Positions 1 to 8,412 of a stretch of 44,716 nt of DNA are shown piece by piece. Where the stretch lies: positions 1-44,716 of the forward strand of contig NZ_JAUQOP010000040.1 in the NCBI RefSeq assembly GCF_030580855.1. The letters are read 5' to 3'. This DNA comes from Pseudomonas citrullilanati. GTDB taxonomy: Bacteria > Pseudomonadota > Gammaproteobacteria > Pseudomonadales > Pseudomonadaceae. The position numbers and the translations under genes were made by a program. Numbering within the stretch: position 1 is the stretch's first letter; each line of letters opens with the position of its first letter. The notes below the pieces were generated by a model that saw only the letters and a program-made list of their open reading frames with translations, was not told where the DNA came from and did no database searches.

Positions 1-35
1 GCGGCACAGACACCAACACTGAAAACTGAACCACC

Positions 36-65
36 GCGATCGCGAGCAGGCTCGCTCCCACAGGG
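36..65. repeat. REP element, single copy
   Basis: This stretch contains GCGAGCAGGCTCGCTCCCAC, the core of the Pseudomonas REP family that recurs as inverted pairs elsewhere in the window. Here only one arm is visible. It lies just downstream of the DUF4280 gene on the minus strand, a usual position for REPs after a stop codon. Confidence 0.75.
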
Positions 66-91
66 TCTGCGCAAGGCCTGGAAGATCGCAA

Positions 92-487
92 TCAGGGGAT
101 CAACATCTGCATCTGCCCCGGCACCACGATCTTAATCACCCCGGCCCAGGTGCACATCAGGGTGCTGTTGGCGTCGATGGCCGGCATGTTGCCCAACAGC
201 AGCGTCGGCGGGCCGCCCGGGATCCACGGGGTGGCGGTGGCGGGAATGCAGGGCATGGGGGTGAGCACGCCCAGGGCGGCGGCCGTGGCAGCGGCGACGG
301 TGGGGTTGGCCAGGCTCGTGCACATGCCGAACGGGGTGACGTTCACCAGCGGAATGTGATCCATGATGTTCGCCGCCGGCATCCCGCCGGTCAGCATCCG
401 GTTGACCGGCAAAACGTTGAGCACCGCCGGCGCGGCGCCGAAGCTGCATTGCAAGGTGGCGGTGCTGCAGACCTGCGGGCATCCCAT
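92..487 (-). CDS. DUF4280 / PAAR-like domain protein
   Basis: This 131-residue protein matches the DUF4280 (PAAR-like) type. It starts MGCPQVCSTATLQCSFG and has regularly spaced short hydrophobic and glycine-rich turns, including repeated cysteines (PQVC, LQC, FGMC, MPC, LMC). In the PAAR superfamily such proteins cap the VgrG spike of type VI secretion or other contractile injection systems and often carry or recruit effectors. A strong GGAGGAG lies 6 nt before the ATG. No VgrG, Hcp or effector gene is adjacent, so it is an orphan here and its partner cannot be named. The assignment rests on sequence pattern only. Confidence 0.75.
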   Translation of the reverse strand: MGCPQVCSTATLQCSFGAAPAVLNVLPVNRMLTGGMPAANIMDHIPLVNVTPFGMCTSLANPTVAAATAAALGVLTPMPCIPATATPWIPGGPPTLLLGNMPAIDANSTLMCTWAGVIKIVVPGQMQMLIP

Positions 488-677
488 CGCGGCTCCTCCC
501 TGACGATCCCGAAACCTTAGCCGGTGCGCGGCGAACCTGCTCGCCCGCGTGCATCAGGCCGGCTGATTATCCTGCAACACGCTAACCTATAAGACCCTGG
601 CGTGCTTGTGACGCCTCCCACGCGCCATTAGATTAGCCAATGATCGATGGCCTACAAAATAAGCAGAAGGGATAAGC

Positions 678-1745
678 ATGGCGTTTACTGATCAGTCCAC
701 CCGCGTGCGCGACGGTGAAGAACTCGATGCCAACCTGATCGACCCGTACCTCAAGGCTCATATTCCAGGCCTCACCGGCCTGCCACGGATCAGCCAGTTT
801 CCCGGTGGCGCGTCGAACCTGACCTACCTGCTGGAATACCCCGAGCAGGAGTTCGTCCTGCGGCGTCCGCCGTTCGGCCACAAGGCCAAGTCCGCCCACG
901 ACATGGGCCGCGAGTTCCGCATCCTCAACCAGCTGCGCGACGGTTTCCCCTACTGCCCCAAGGCCTACGTGCATTGCACCGACGAATCCGTCATGGGCGC
1001 CGAGTTCTACGTGATGGAACGGGTCAAGGGCATCATCCTGCGCTCCGACCTGCCGCCGGAACTGGGGTTCGACGCCGCCCGCACCGAAACGCTGTGCAAG
1101 AGCTTCATCGACAGGCTGGTGGAACTGCACCGGGTCGACTACACCGCCTGCGGCCTGGCGGACCTGGGCAAGCCCGAAGGCTACGTGGCCCGGCAGATCC
1201 GTGGCTGGAGCGAGCGCTACGAGAAAGCCCTGACGCCCGACGCGCCGAAGTGGGAAGCGGTCAAGGCCTGGCTCAACGACAAGATGCCCGCCGACCACCC
1301 GACATCGAGCATCGTCCACAACGACTACCGCTTCGACAACGTGATCCTCGACCCCGAGAACCCGATGCAGATCATCGGCGTGCTCGACTGGGAACTGACC
1401 ACCCTCGGCGACCCATTGATGGACCTGGGCAACAGCCTGGCCTACTGGATCGAGGCCGGCGACCCGGCGCCCGTGCAACTGATGCGGCGCCAGCCCAGCC
1501 ATGCGCCGGGCATGCTGACCCGCCGCGAGTTCGTCGACTACTACGCCGAGCGCGCCGGTATCCGCATCGACAACTTCGACTTCTACTACACCTACGGACT
1601 GTTCCGCCTGGCCGGCATCGTCCAGCAGATCTACTACCGCTTCTTCCATGGCCAGACCCAGGACAAACGCTTCGCGCAGTTCGTTCAGATGAACAAGCTG
1701 CTGGAGCAGATGAGCCTGCAGGTCATCGGCAAATCCACGCTCTGA
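678..1745 (+). CDS. Phosphotransferase family protein (APH/ACAD10-like kinase)
   Basis: This 355-residue protein has the aminoglycoside-phosphotransferase/choline-kinase fold. Its Brenner-type catalytic loop is HNDYRFDN at residues 214-221 (catalytic D216, metal ligand N221), and the metal-binding D237 is in DWELTTLGDPLMDLG. The N-terminal lobe has the family pattern FPGGASNLTYLLE followed by FVLRRPP, where R replaces the usual ATP-contacting lysine, as in this subfamily. Relatives related to mammalian ACAD10/11 and Pseudomonas LvaA phosphorylate 4-hydroxyacyl-CoA so that the hydroxyl can be eliminated. An SDR oxidoreductase follows 24 nt downstream, which supports a small hydroxyacyl or alcohol catabolic operon. 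AGAAGGG precedes the ATG. Antibiotic resistance is unlikely; the exact substrate is unknown. Confidence 0.85.
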   Translation: MAFTDQSTRVRDGEELDANLIDPYLKAHIPGLTGLPRISQFPGGASNLTYLLEYPEQEFVLRRPPFGHKAKSAHDMGREFRILNQLRDGFPYCPKAYVHCTDESVMGAEFYVMERVKGIILRSDLPPELGFDAARTETLCKSFIDRLVELHRVDYTACGLADLGKPEGYVARQIRGWSERYEKALTPDAPKWEAVKAWLNDKMPADHPTSSIVHNDYRFDNVILDPENPMQIIGVLDWELTTLGDPLMDLGNSLAYWIEAGDPAPVQLMRRQPSHAPGMLTRREFVDYYAERAGIRIDNFDFYYTYGLFRLAGIVQQIYYRFFHGQTQDKRFAQFVQMNKLLEQMSLQVIGKSTL

Positions 1746-1769
1746 GCGCACCCCTCACAAGGAAACAGC

Positions 1770-2537
1770 ATGTCCAAGACCCAGTTGTTCGACCTCGACG
1801 GTAAAATCGCTTTCGTTTCCGGTGCCAGCCGCGGCATCGGCGAGGCCATCGCCAAGTTGCTGGCCCAGCAAGGTGCCCATGTGATCGTTTCCAGCCGCAA
1901 GCTAGACGGCTGCCAGCAAGTGGCCGACGCCATCATCGCGGCCGGCGGCAAGGCCACCGCCATCGCTTGCCACATCGGTGAAATGGAACAGATCAGCCAG
2001 GTCTTCGCCGGCATCCGCGAGCAGTTCGGGCGCCTGGACATCCTGGTCAACAACGCCGCCACCAACCCGCAGTTTTGCAATGTCCTGGACACCGACCTGG
2101 GCGCTTTCCAGAAAACCGTGGACGTGAACATCCGCGGCTACTTCTTCATGTCGGTGGAAGCCGGCAAGCTGATGCGCGAGAACGGCGGCGGCAGCATCAT
2201 CAACGTGGCGTCGATCAACGGCATTTCCCCGGGGATCTTCCAGGGCATCTATTCGGTGACCAAGGCGGCGGTGATCAACATGACCAAGGTCTTCGCCAAG
2301 GAGTGTGCGCAGTTCGGCATCCGCTGCAACGCCCTGTTGCCGGGCCTGACCGACACCAAGTTCGCCTCGGCGCTGGTCAAGAACGACACGATCCTGCAGA
2401 CCGCCCTGGCGCAGATCCCGCTCAAGCGCGTGGCCGATCCGAGCGAAATGGCCGGCACCGTGCTGTACCTGGCCAGTGATGCGTCGAGCTACACCACTGG
2501 CGTGGCGCTGAATGTGGATGGTGGGTTCCTGTCCTGA
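1770..2537 (+). CDS. SDR family oxidoreductase
   Basis: This 255-residue classical short-chain dehydrogenase/reductase has the cofactor motif SGASRGIGEAIA near residues 16-27, NNAAT for the central strand, catalytic S148, and YSVTK with Y161 and K165. The protein ends TGVALNVDGGFLS, the usual C-terminal pattern of the family. R near the end of strand 2 (SSRKLDG) suggests NADP(H) preference, which is an inference. It follows the phosphotransferase gene by 24 nt with an AAGGAA ribosome site, so the two are probably co-transcribed. A role next to an acyl-CoA-type kinase suggests oxidation or reduction of a hydroxyacyl intermediate. Substrate is not determinable. Confidence 0.9.
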   Translation: MSKTQLFDLDGKIAFVSGASRGIGEAIAKLLAQQGAHVIVSSRKLDGCQQVADAIIAAGGKATAIACHIGEMEQISQVFAGIREQFGRLDILVNNAATNPQFCNVLDTDLGAFQKTVDVNIRGYFFMSVEAGKLMRENGGGSIINVASINGISPGIFQGIYSVTKAAVINMTKVFAKECAQFGIRCNALLPGLTDTKFASALVKNDTILQTALAQIPLKRVADPSEMAGTVLYLASDASSYTTGVALNVDGGFLS

Positions 2538-2549
2538 TACGACATTTGT

Positions 2550-2642
2550 CCTGTGGGAGCGGGCTTGCTCGCGAATGCAGTGAATCAGTCGCAGTTGTAT
2601 GAACTGATCCGGCGCATTCGCGAGCAAGCCCGCTCCCACAGG
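2550..2642. repeat. REP inverted pair (BIME-like)
   Basis: Two perfect 29-bp complementary arms (2550-2578 and 2614-2642) carry CTGTGGGAGCGGGCTTGCTC and flank a 35-nt loop. It lies directly after the SDR stop codon and could fold as a long hairpin in the transcript, ending or stabilising the upstream mRNA. Confidence 0.9.
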
Positions 2643-2664
2643 GGATTTCCAGCGACTTCATCAA

Positions 2665-2707
2665 TGAATTTTTATTCCAATATTTGCAATTTGAGAATTT
2701 ATATTCC
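2665..2707. promoter_or_regulatory. Two operator-like repeats upstream of the dehydrogenase at 2751
   Basis: Two copies of nGAA-N6-TTCC lie 29 bp apart: TGAATTTTTATTCC at 2665-2678 and AGAATTTATATTCC at 2694-2707. They sit in an AT-rich stretch 44-86 bp before the start codon. Both differ by one base from GGAA-N6-TTCC, the motif described for the RpiR-type inositol repressor IolR in Sinorhizobium, and the exact motif occurs at 40383-40396 in this window. That the same regulator binds here is inference. Confidence 0.4.
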
Positions 2708-2750
2708 ATAAATAGCCCTCCTGAAAATAACAATTCAAAGGGCTCTTCTC

Positions 2751-3866
2751 ATGCGCGAACTCGGCATCGGCCTGATCGGCACCGGCTTCATGGGCCGTGC
2801 CCATGCCTTGGCGTTCCACCAGGCCAAGGCGGTATTCGAGCTTCCCCAACACCTGATAATGGCGGCCCTGGCCGACGCCGACCCGCAGCGCGCCCGGCAA
2901 TGCGCCCACAGCTGGGGGTTCGAGACAGCCCACGATGACTGGCAACGCCTGGTCGATGACCCGAAGGTCCACCTCGTCGCCATCACCACCCCCAACCACC
3001 TGCATTTCCCGATGGCCATGGCCGCGCTGGCGGCGGGCAAGCCGGTGTACTGCGAAAAGCCCCTGGCAGTGTCCCTCGAACAGGCCGACCAGATGCGCCA
3101 GGCGGCCAGGGCGGCGGGTGTGGTCACCCGGGTCGGCTACAACTACCAGCACAATCCGATCATCCAGTTGGCACGGGACCTCATCCAGCGCGGGGACCTG
3201 GGCTCGATCATCAGTTTCCAGGGGGAGTTCAGCGAAGACTTCATGGCCGACCCTGCCTCGCCATGGTCATGGCGCTGCGAAGCGGCCCACGCCGGCGGTG
3301 CATTGGCGGACCTGGGCAGTCACCTGCTGGCAATGGCCCGGCATCTGCTGGGCGAGGTCGAGGCGGTGTGCGCCGACAGCCAGACCGTGCACAGCCAACG
3401 CCCCGCCAGCCTCGGCAATCCCGAACAACGCGCCATCGCGGTGGACGACCAGGTCCACGCCCTGCTGCGCTTCGCCAATGGCGCCCGTGGCACGGTGAGC
3501 AGCAGTTGGCTCAAGCAGGGCTACAAGAACCACCTGGCCTTCGAGATCAGCGGCACCCTCGGCACGCTGGCGTTCGATCAGGAACGGCTCAATGAACTGC
3601 GCCTGTGCCGCGTCGGCGAAACCGGCTTCCAGCGCCTGCTGGCCGGCCCGGACCTGCCCGGCTACGCCGCCTTCAGCCCGGCCGCCGGGCACCAGCTGGG
3701 CTACAACGAACTGAAAACGCTGGAGGTGCAGGAACTGTTCCTGGCCCTGGCCGGCAAAGGCGGCAGCGGGACGGACTTCGAAGAGGCCTGGGAAGTGGAG
3801 CGGCTGGCGGCGGCAATTCGCCTGGCGGCGCGGGAGCAGCGCTGGGTGAGCCTCCGCGAGCTGTAG
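2751..3866 (+). CDS. Gfo/Idh/MocA family oxidoreductase
   Basis: This 371-residue NAD(P)-dependent dehydrogenase has an N-terminal Rossmann fold (GLIGTGFMGRAHALAF, residues 7-22), the family motif EKP at 102-104 with catalytic K103, and a C-terminal alpha/beta domain with GGALADLGSHLLAMARHLLG containing the conserved DxxxH (D-LGSH). Family members oxidise hydroxyls on sugars and cyclitols; the closest functional guess is inositol or sugar dehydrogenation. AAGGG precedes the ATG. It is monocistronic: REP pair upstream, hairpin downstream. Two inverted repeats in its promoter resemble the palindrome in the inositol transporter promoter at 40382-40397, hinting at a shared regulon. Exact substrate unknown. 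Confidence 0.85.
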   Translation: MRELGIGLIGTGFMGRAHALAFHQAKAVFELPQHLIMAALADADPQRARQCAHSWGFETAHDDWQRLVDDPKVHLVAITTPNHLHFPMAMAALAAGKPVYCEKPLAVSLEQADQMRQAARAAGVVTRVGYNYQHNPIIQLARDLIQRGDLGSIISFQGEFSEDFMADPASPWSWRCEAAHAGGALADLGSHLLAMARHLLGEVEAVCADSQTVHSQRPASLGNPEQRAIAVDDQVHALLRFANGARGTVSSSWLKQGYKNHLAFEISGTLGTLAFDQERLNELRLCRVGETGFQRLLAGPDLPGYAAFSPAAGHQLGYNELKTLEVQELFLALAGKGGSGTDFEEAWEVERLAAAIRLAAREQRWVSLREL

Positions 3867-3870
3867 CCTG

Positions 3871-3904
3871 GTGGCGAGGGAGCGGGAGCACGCTACCTCG
3901 CCAC
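3871..3904. terminator. Short hairpin after the dehydrogenase gene
   Basis: Nine-bp arms GTGGCGAGG (3871-3879) and CCTCGCCAC (3896-3904) begin 5 nt after the stop codon of the gene ending at 3866. No T-run follows, so it may be a short relic of the GTGGCGAGG repeat family found at 24019 and 30421 and not a classic intrinsic terminator. Confidence 0.45.
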
Positions 3905-3992
3905 ACACAGGCATGTTCACCCAGGTAGGAATAGGCCTTGTGGAGAGAAATGCCCGCGCCAGCGTTTTCTTATTTCATTAACAGCTAGAAAA

Positions 3993-4008
3993 CTGTCAGC
4001 TCTGACAG
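3993..4008. promoter_or_regulatory. Perfect 16-bp palindrome upstream of the Tc operon
   Basis: CTGTCAG-CT-CTGACAG is a 7-bp inverted repeat around a 2-nt centre, 61 bp before the preferred tcaC start at 4069 and 4 bp before the alternative ATG at 4012. Its size and position fit a dimeric repressor or activator site controlling the toxin operon. No regulator gene adjoins, so the binding protein is unknown. Confidence 0.45.
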
Positions 4009-4068
4009 TAGATGCCCCTTCGGATCCACGCCAAATTGACTCCCTGCACACCCGCGCGGAGCCTGGCG

Positions 4069-7000
4069 ATGGAGCAACCGGAACGCTTGAGCATCACCCC
4101 TCCTTCATTGCCCAAGGGCGGCGGCGCCATCCAGAGCATCGGCAAAGGCTGGGGCGAAGTGGGCTCCAGCGGCAAGGCAGCCTTCGACTTACCGCTGCCG
4201 ATCTCGCCCGGACGCGGTTTCGCCCCTGCCCTGACGCTCGGTTACGGCAGCAGCGTGGGCAACAGCCTGTTCGGGATCGGCTGGGTGCTGTCGCTGGGCT
4301 GCGTGGCACGGCGGACCAGCAAAGGGGTACCGGCCTATACCGATGACGATGTCATGCTCGGCCCCGACGGTACGGTCTGGATGCCCGAACGCGAAGCCGA
4401 CGGTAATATCGTTCGCCGTCCCGTCGAAACCTACCAAGGTCTGGACCTGGGCACGGTCTATCAGGTTGCACGTTATTTTCCGCGGATCGAAGGCGCTTTC
4501 GAACGTATCGAACATTGGCGTTCGACGGATGACTTCCCGGGATTCTGGCTGGTCCATGGGGCCGACGGCAGCCTGCACCTGTACGGCTTCAACGCTTCGT
4601 CACGCAGCACCGACCTCGAAGACGCCCTGCGTGTCGGTGAGTGGCTGCTGGAAGAAAGCCTGAACGCCCATGGCGAACATATCCTCTATGAGTACGCGGG
4701 CGAAGATCATGCCGGCATGCCCGCCGATACGCCGCGCGACTTCCGCGCCCAGTGTTACCTGAGCCGCGTGCGCTATGGCAATACCGAGGCGAACGCACAC
4801 CTTTATCACTGGGCACCGGCAGAACGCCAACGAGCCCAATGGCACTTCGACCTGATCTTCGACTACGGCGAACGCGACACCGGGCTGCAGGACATTCCCG
4901 CCTACGCGCCCACGGGTGAGTGGCCGGTACGCAGCGATCCTTTCGCCACCTACGGCTATGGTTTCCTGCTGGGCAACCTGCGCCTGTGCCGGCAAGTGCT
5001 GATGTTCCACCAGTTCCCCGAACTGGGCAGCGAACCGCAGCTGGTGCAACGGCTTTTGTTCGAGTACCACACCACCGAACTGGGCTACAACCTGCTGTGT
5101 GCTGCACACCAGCAAGGCTACGATGAGCAGGGGCAAATCCAGTCGCGCCCACCGGTGGTGTTCACCTGCTCGACGTTTGAAATCGACGACAGTGGGTATC
5201 AGCCATTCGATGCCATGCCCGGCCTCAACGACGGCCAGCAATACCAGTTGGTCGACCTCTATGGCGAGGGCATTCCGGGCGTGCTCTATCGCAGTGACAA
5301 GGCCTGGTACTACCGCGAGCCGCTTCGAGCACAGCCGGCGCCAGCGCCTGATGAAGTGGCCTACGGTGAGTGGCGGCGACTGGAGGCCATCCCCGTGATG
5401 GACAGCCGCAAACCGGTGCGCCAGTCACTGATGGACCTCACCGGCGACGGTCGGTTGGACTGGGTGGTGGCGCAACCCGGCGTGAGTGGTTTCTTTACCC
5501 TCAACCCGGATCGCAGCTGGTCGAAATTCGTCACCTTTGGCGCCTTTCCCAACGAGTTCTTCCACCCACAAAGCCAACTGGCCGACCTGATGGGCAGCGG
5601 CTTGTCCGACCTGGCCTTGATCGGCCCACGCAGTGTGCGTTTGTATGCCAACCGCCGGCGAGAGGGTTTTGCTTCGGGCAAGGAGGTGGCGCACATCGTC
5701 GAAACCGCTCCCGACGATCGCCTCCCTCTGCTGAGCCAGGCGCAGACCGAGCTGGTAGCGTTCAGCGATGTATTGGGCACGGGCCAGCAACATCTGGTGC
5801 GCATTCGCCACAACGAAATTGTCTGTTGGCCCAACCGGGGCCATGGCTGTTTCGATCCGGGCTTTCACCTTGGCGCTCTGCCCTATGCCTACAAGTCGTT
5901 CGACGCCTCGCGGATCTTGCTCGCCGATCTGGACGGTTCCGGCGCCGCTGACCTGATCTACCTCACCAGCGAACATGCCGAAATCTTCATGAATCGCACC
6001 GGCATGGGCTTTGAGAGCACCCCGCGCATCCTGCCCTGGCCGCCAGGCGTGCGTTATGACCGGCTGTGCCAGGTCAGCGCCGCCGACTTGCAGGGCCTCG
6101 GCTGTTCCAGCCTGGTGCTGACCGTACCGCACATGAAGCCGCGGCACTGGCGCTGCGACTTTGTCCAGGCCAAGCCGTACCTGCTGCACCGTACGAACAA
6201 CAATATGGGCGCTGCGGGCGAAGTCATCTATCGCAGCTCGGCCCAGGAATGGCTCGATGAAAAACAGGCGTTGCGGGCCGCGAACCTGGAGGTTGCCAGC
6301 TACGTGCCGTTCCCGATGCCCGTGGCTGTCCGACAGATCCAGTTGGATGAAATCACCGGCAACCGACTGACCCAGCGCTTCGAATATCGCCAGGGGTTTT
6401 ACGATGGGCAGGAACGCGAGTTCCGCGGCTTCGGCCTGGTACTCCAAACCGATAGCGAAACCACCGACGACGAACAGGGCCAGGCCGGCTTTACCGCGCC
6501 GGTGCTGCGAAAGCGCTGGTTCCACACCGGCCGTACCCCCGATCTGCCAGGCCTGGACTATGACCGTTCGGACAGCGCGGCCCACCCCCTGGGCACGGCC
6601 TTGCTGCTGGCACCGCAAGGTGACGCACCCGACGAGATCATCGGCAACGCCAATGACGAGACCCGCCACGACATGGCCTACGCCCTGGCCGGCGTGCCGC
6701 TGCGGGTCGAGGTGTTCGGCCTTGACAGCGACAGTCCGTTGCAGGCGTTGCCCTACTCGGTGCAGCAGTCGCGTTATGCCGTGCGCCTGTGGCAGGGGCG
6801 CGACGACTACCAGCCCTACTGCCGGATGCAGCCGCTGGAACTGGAGTCGATCACCTACACCTACGAGCGCCAGCCTGACGACCCGCTGTGCCGGCATCGC
6901 ATCAGCCTGGCCTGGGATCGTTTTGGCGGACTGACCCATGAGGTGACGATCGACTATGCCCGGCGCAAAAGCATCAACGACGCGCCACCGTTCGACGACG

Positions 7001-8412
7001 CCCATGAACAAACCTGGTGGCGTGCCGCCCACGACGACGCGCAACGTTTCCACTACCTGACCGAACACCGCGCCCAGTTCATTCACCTGGATGACCCGCA
7101 AGCCTGCCGCCTGGGCCTGCCCTACCTGACCCGCAGCAACGCGCTGGTGCTGCCGAAGGCGTCACTGAGGCCGGAAGATATGTCCTATGAGTCGATGTTC
7201 GACCGCCTCAATGCCCCACCCAGCGATGACGTTCCACGCGTGCTGGCCCACTTGTCCGAGCAGCGCTATCAACAGGCCGGCCAGACGTTACCAGCGGGAC
7301 AGGCCAGCTTCGAGGCCTTGGCCGACTACCTCGAATCCGCCGAGCTGGATGAAGCGGCGTTGCAGGCGTATGCCTCGGTGCTCAGCCCTGAAGAACTGAC
7401 GGAAAAACTGGCCGGGCTCGGCTATCGGCCCATGGCTGCCGTGTTGCCGACGGAGCCGGACAAGGTGCTGTGGTCGACCCGCAAAGGCTTCATGACCTAC
7501 GCTGGGCTGGACGGCTTCTATCGGCTGATCAGCACCCAGCCCACCGAAAGCCAGGGGCCGACGGCCATGGGTTTCGATGCCTACTATTGCGTGCCGCTCA
7601 GCGTCACCACCGCCGATGGTTGCAATACCCGTGTCGCCGAGACGGACTATCGGTTCCTGTTGCCAAGGCGCATCGTCGATCCGAACCAAAACATCCACGA
7701 GGCTCGCTATGACGGTTTTGGCGAGCTGTCGGCCAGCAGCTTCCATGGCACCGAGCGCGGCGAGGGCGTCGGTTTCGATCCGCTGGAAAACCACCAGCCG
7801 TTGACCGACTCCCCCGTCGCAGCCATCGCCACCCCCGAGGCCGCCCTGCAAAGCGCCGCCAGCGCCTGCTTTCGCGATGCCTTCAGTTGGATGCGGAGTC
7901 GTGAACCCGTTCACGCGGCAGTTCTCCAAGCCGACCACTACCCCAGCCCGCCCGACAACGCCGGACGAAAAATCCGCATCGCCGTGCAGTGCTGGGACGG
8001 CTTCGGCCGGGCCTTGCAGAGCAAGCAGAAAGTCGAACCCGGAACCGCCTACCAGATCGCCCCCGACGGCACGTTGGAGCTGGACGGCGACCAGCCCGTC
8101 AGCGCCCCCGCCGCTGAGCGCTGGCGGGTCAGCGAACGGGTCGAATACAACAACAAGGGCCTGGCGGTGCGGGTCTACCGTCCCTACTTCGCCGACGGCC
8201 ATCGCTACATCAAGGACGAGTCCTTTCGCCGCTTCGGGCATTGCGACCAGCAATTCTATGACCCATTGGGTAGACCGACCTTGACGGTCACGGCCATGGG
8301 GTATTGGCGGCGGCAGCGGTATCTGGGGTGGTATGGGATCGAGGAGGATGAGAACGATACGTTGGAAGAGTCTCTGGCGGTTGAAAACGCCTCTATCGGA
8401 GATGGGCAATGA
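4069..8412 (+). CDS. tcaC: Tc toxin TcB subunit (TcaC/TcdB-like, SpvB domain)
   Basis: This is the linker and cocoon subunit of an insecticidal toxin complex, 1447 residues from the preferred ATG. GGAG lies 7 nt before 4069; the upstream ATG at 4012 has no ribosome site. The N-terminus shows the SpvB/TcaC signature (SITPPSLPKGGGAIQSIGKG through GIGWVLSLG). FG-GAP/VCBS-like blades follow: GDGRLDWVV near residue 460, GSGLSDLALIG near 510, and DLDGSGAADLIYL near 620. The TcdB middle domain begins around 690-720 (LHRTNNNMGAAGEVIYRSS). The C-terminus (YNNKGLAVRVYRPYF near 1360) leads into RHS-like shell sequence. In known Tc toxins this protein forms the beta-propeller that docks on TcA and, with TcC, encloses the toxic peptide. 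The length is normal for the family. It overlaps the next gene by 4 nt. Confidence 0.95.
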   Translation: MEQPERLSITPPSLPKGGGAIQSIGKGWGEVGSSGKAAFDLPLPISPGRGFAPALTLGYGSSVGNSLFGIGWVLSLGCVARRTSKGVPAYTDDDVMLGPDGTVWMPEREADGNIVRRPVETYQGLDLGTVYQVARYFPRIEGAFERIEHWRSTDDFPGFWLVHGADGSLHLYGFNASSRSTDLEDALRVGEWLLEESLNAHGEHILYEYAGEDHAGMPADTPRDFRAQCYLSRVRYGNTEANAHLYHWAPAERQRAQWHFDLIFDYGERDTGLQDIPAYAPTGEWPVRSDPFATYGYGFLLGNLRLCRQVLMFHQFPELGSEPQLVQRLLFEYHTTELGYNLLCAAHQQGYDEQGQIQSRPPVVFTCSTFEIDDSGYQPFDAMPGLNDGQQYQLVDLYGEGIPGVLYRSDKAWYYREPLRAQPAPAPDEVAYGEWRRLEAIPVMDSRKPVRQSLMDLTGDGRLDWVVAQPGVSGFFTLNPDRSWSKFVTFGAFPNEFFHPQSQLADLMGSGLSDLALIGPRSVRLYANRRREGFASGKEVAHIVETAPDDRLPLLSQAQTELVAFSDVLGTGQQHLVRIRHNEIVCWPNRGHGCFDPGFHLGALPYAYKSFDASRILLADLDGSGAADLIYLTSEHAEIFMNRTGMGFESTPRILPWPPGVRYDRLCQVSAADLQGLGCSSLVLTVPHMKPRHWRCDFVQAKPYLLHRTNNNMGAAGEVIYRSSAQEWLDEKQALRAANLEVASYVPFPMPVAVRQIQLDEITGNRLTQRFEYRQGFYDGQEREFRGFGLVLQTDSETTDDEQGQAGFTAPVLRKRWFHTGRTPDLPGLDYDRSDSAAHPLGTALLLAPQGDAPDEIIGNANDETRHDMAYALAGVPLRVEVFGLDSDSPLQALPYSVQQSRYAVRLWQGRDDYQPYCRMQPLELESITYTYERQPDDPLCRHRISLAWDRFGGLTHEVTIDYARRKSINDAPPFDDAHEQTWWRAAHDDAQRFHYLTEHRAQFIHLDDPQACRLGLPYLTRSNALVLPKASLRPEDMSYESMFDRLNAPPSDDVPRVLAHLSEQRYQQAGQTLPAGQASFEALADYLESAELDEAALQAYASVLSPEELTEKLAGLGYRPMAAVLPTEPDKVLWSTRKGFMTYAGLDGFYRLISTQPTESQGPTAMGFDAYYCVPLSVTTADGCNTRVAETDYRFLLPRRIVDPNQNIHEARYDGFGELSASSFHGTERGEGVGFDPLENHQPLTDSPVAAIATPEAALQSAASACFRDAFSWMRSREPVHAAVLQADHYPSPPDNAGRKIRIAVQCWDGFGRALQSKQKVEPGTAYQIAPDGTLELDGDQPVSAPAAERWRVSERVEYNNKGLAVRVYRPYFADGHRYIKDESFRRFGHCDQQFYDPLGRPTLTVTAMGYWRRQRYLGWYGIEEDENDTLEESLAVENASIGDGQ

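Noticed and set aside
92..487. DUF4280 protein as part of the Tc toxin system
   Set aside because: It is 3.5 kb away on the other strand with unrelated genes between; PAAR-like proteins belong to other injection systems.
678..1745. Aminoglycoside resistance gene
   Set aside because: The fold is shared, but the sequence pattern and the SDR partner fit the ACAD10/LvaA-like metabolic kinases.
2550..2642. Possible CRISPR or small RNA at the strong inverted repeats
   Set aside because: The arms are single inverted pairs of the REP type, without direct repeats or spacers, and recur in other intergenic gaps.
5425..7101. A 558-codon minus-strand frame inside tcaC
   Set aside because: It is antisense to conserved TcB sequence and has no recognisable domain.
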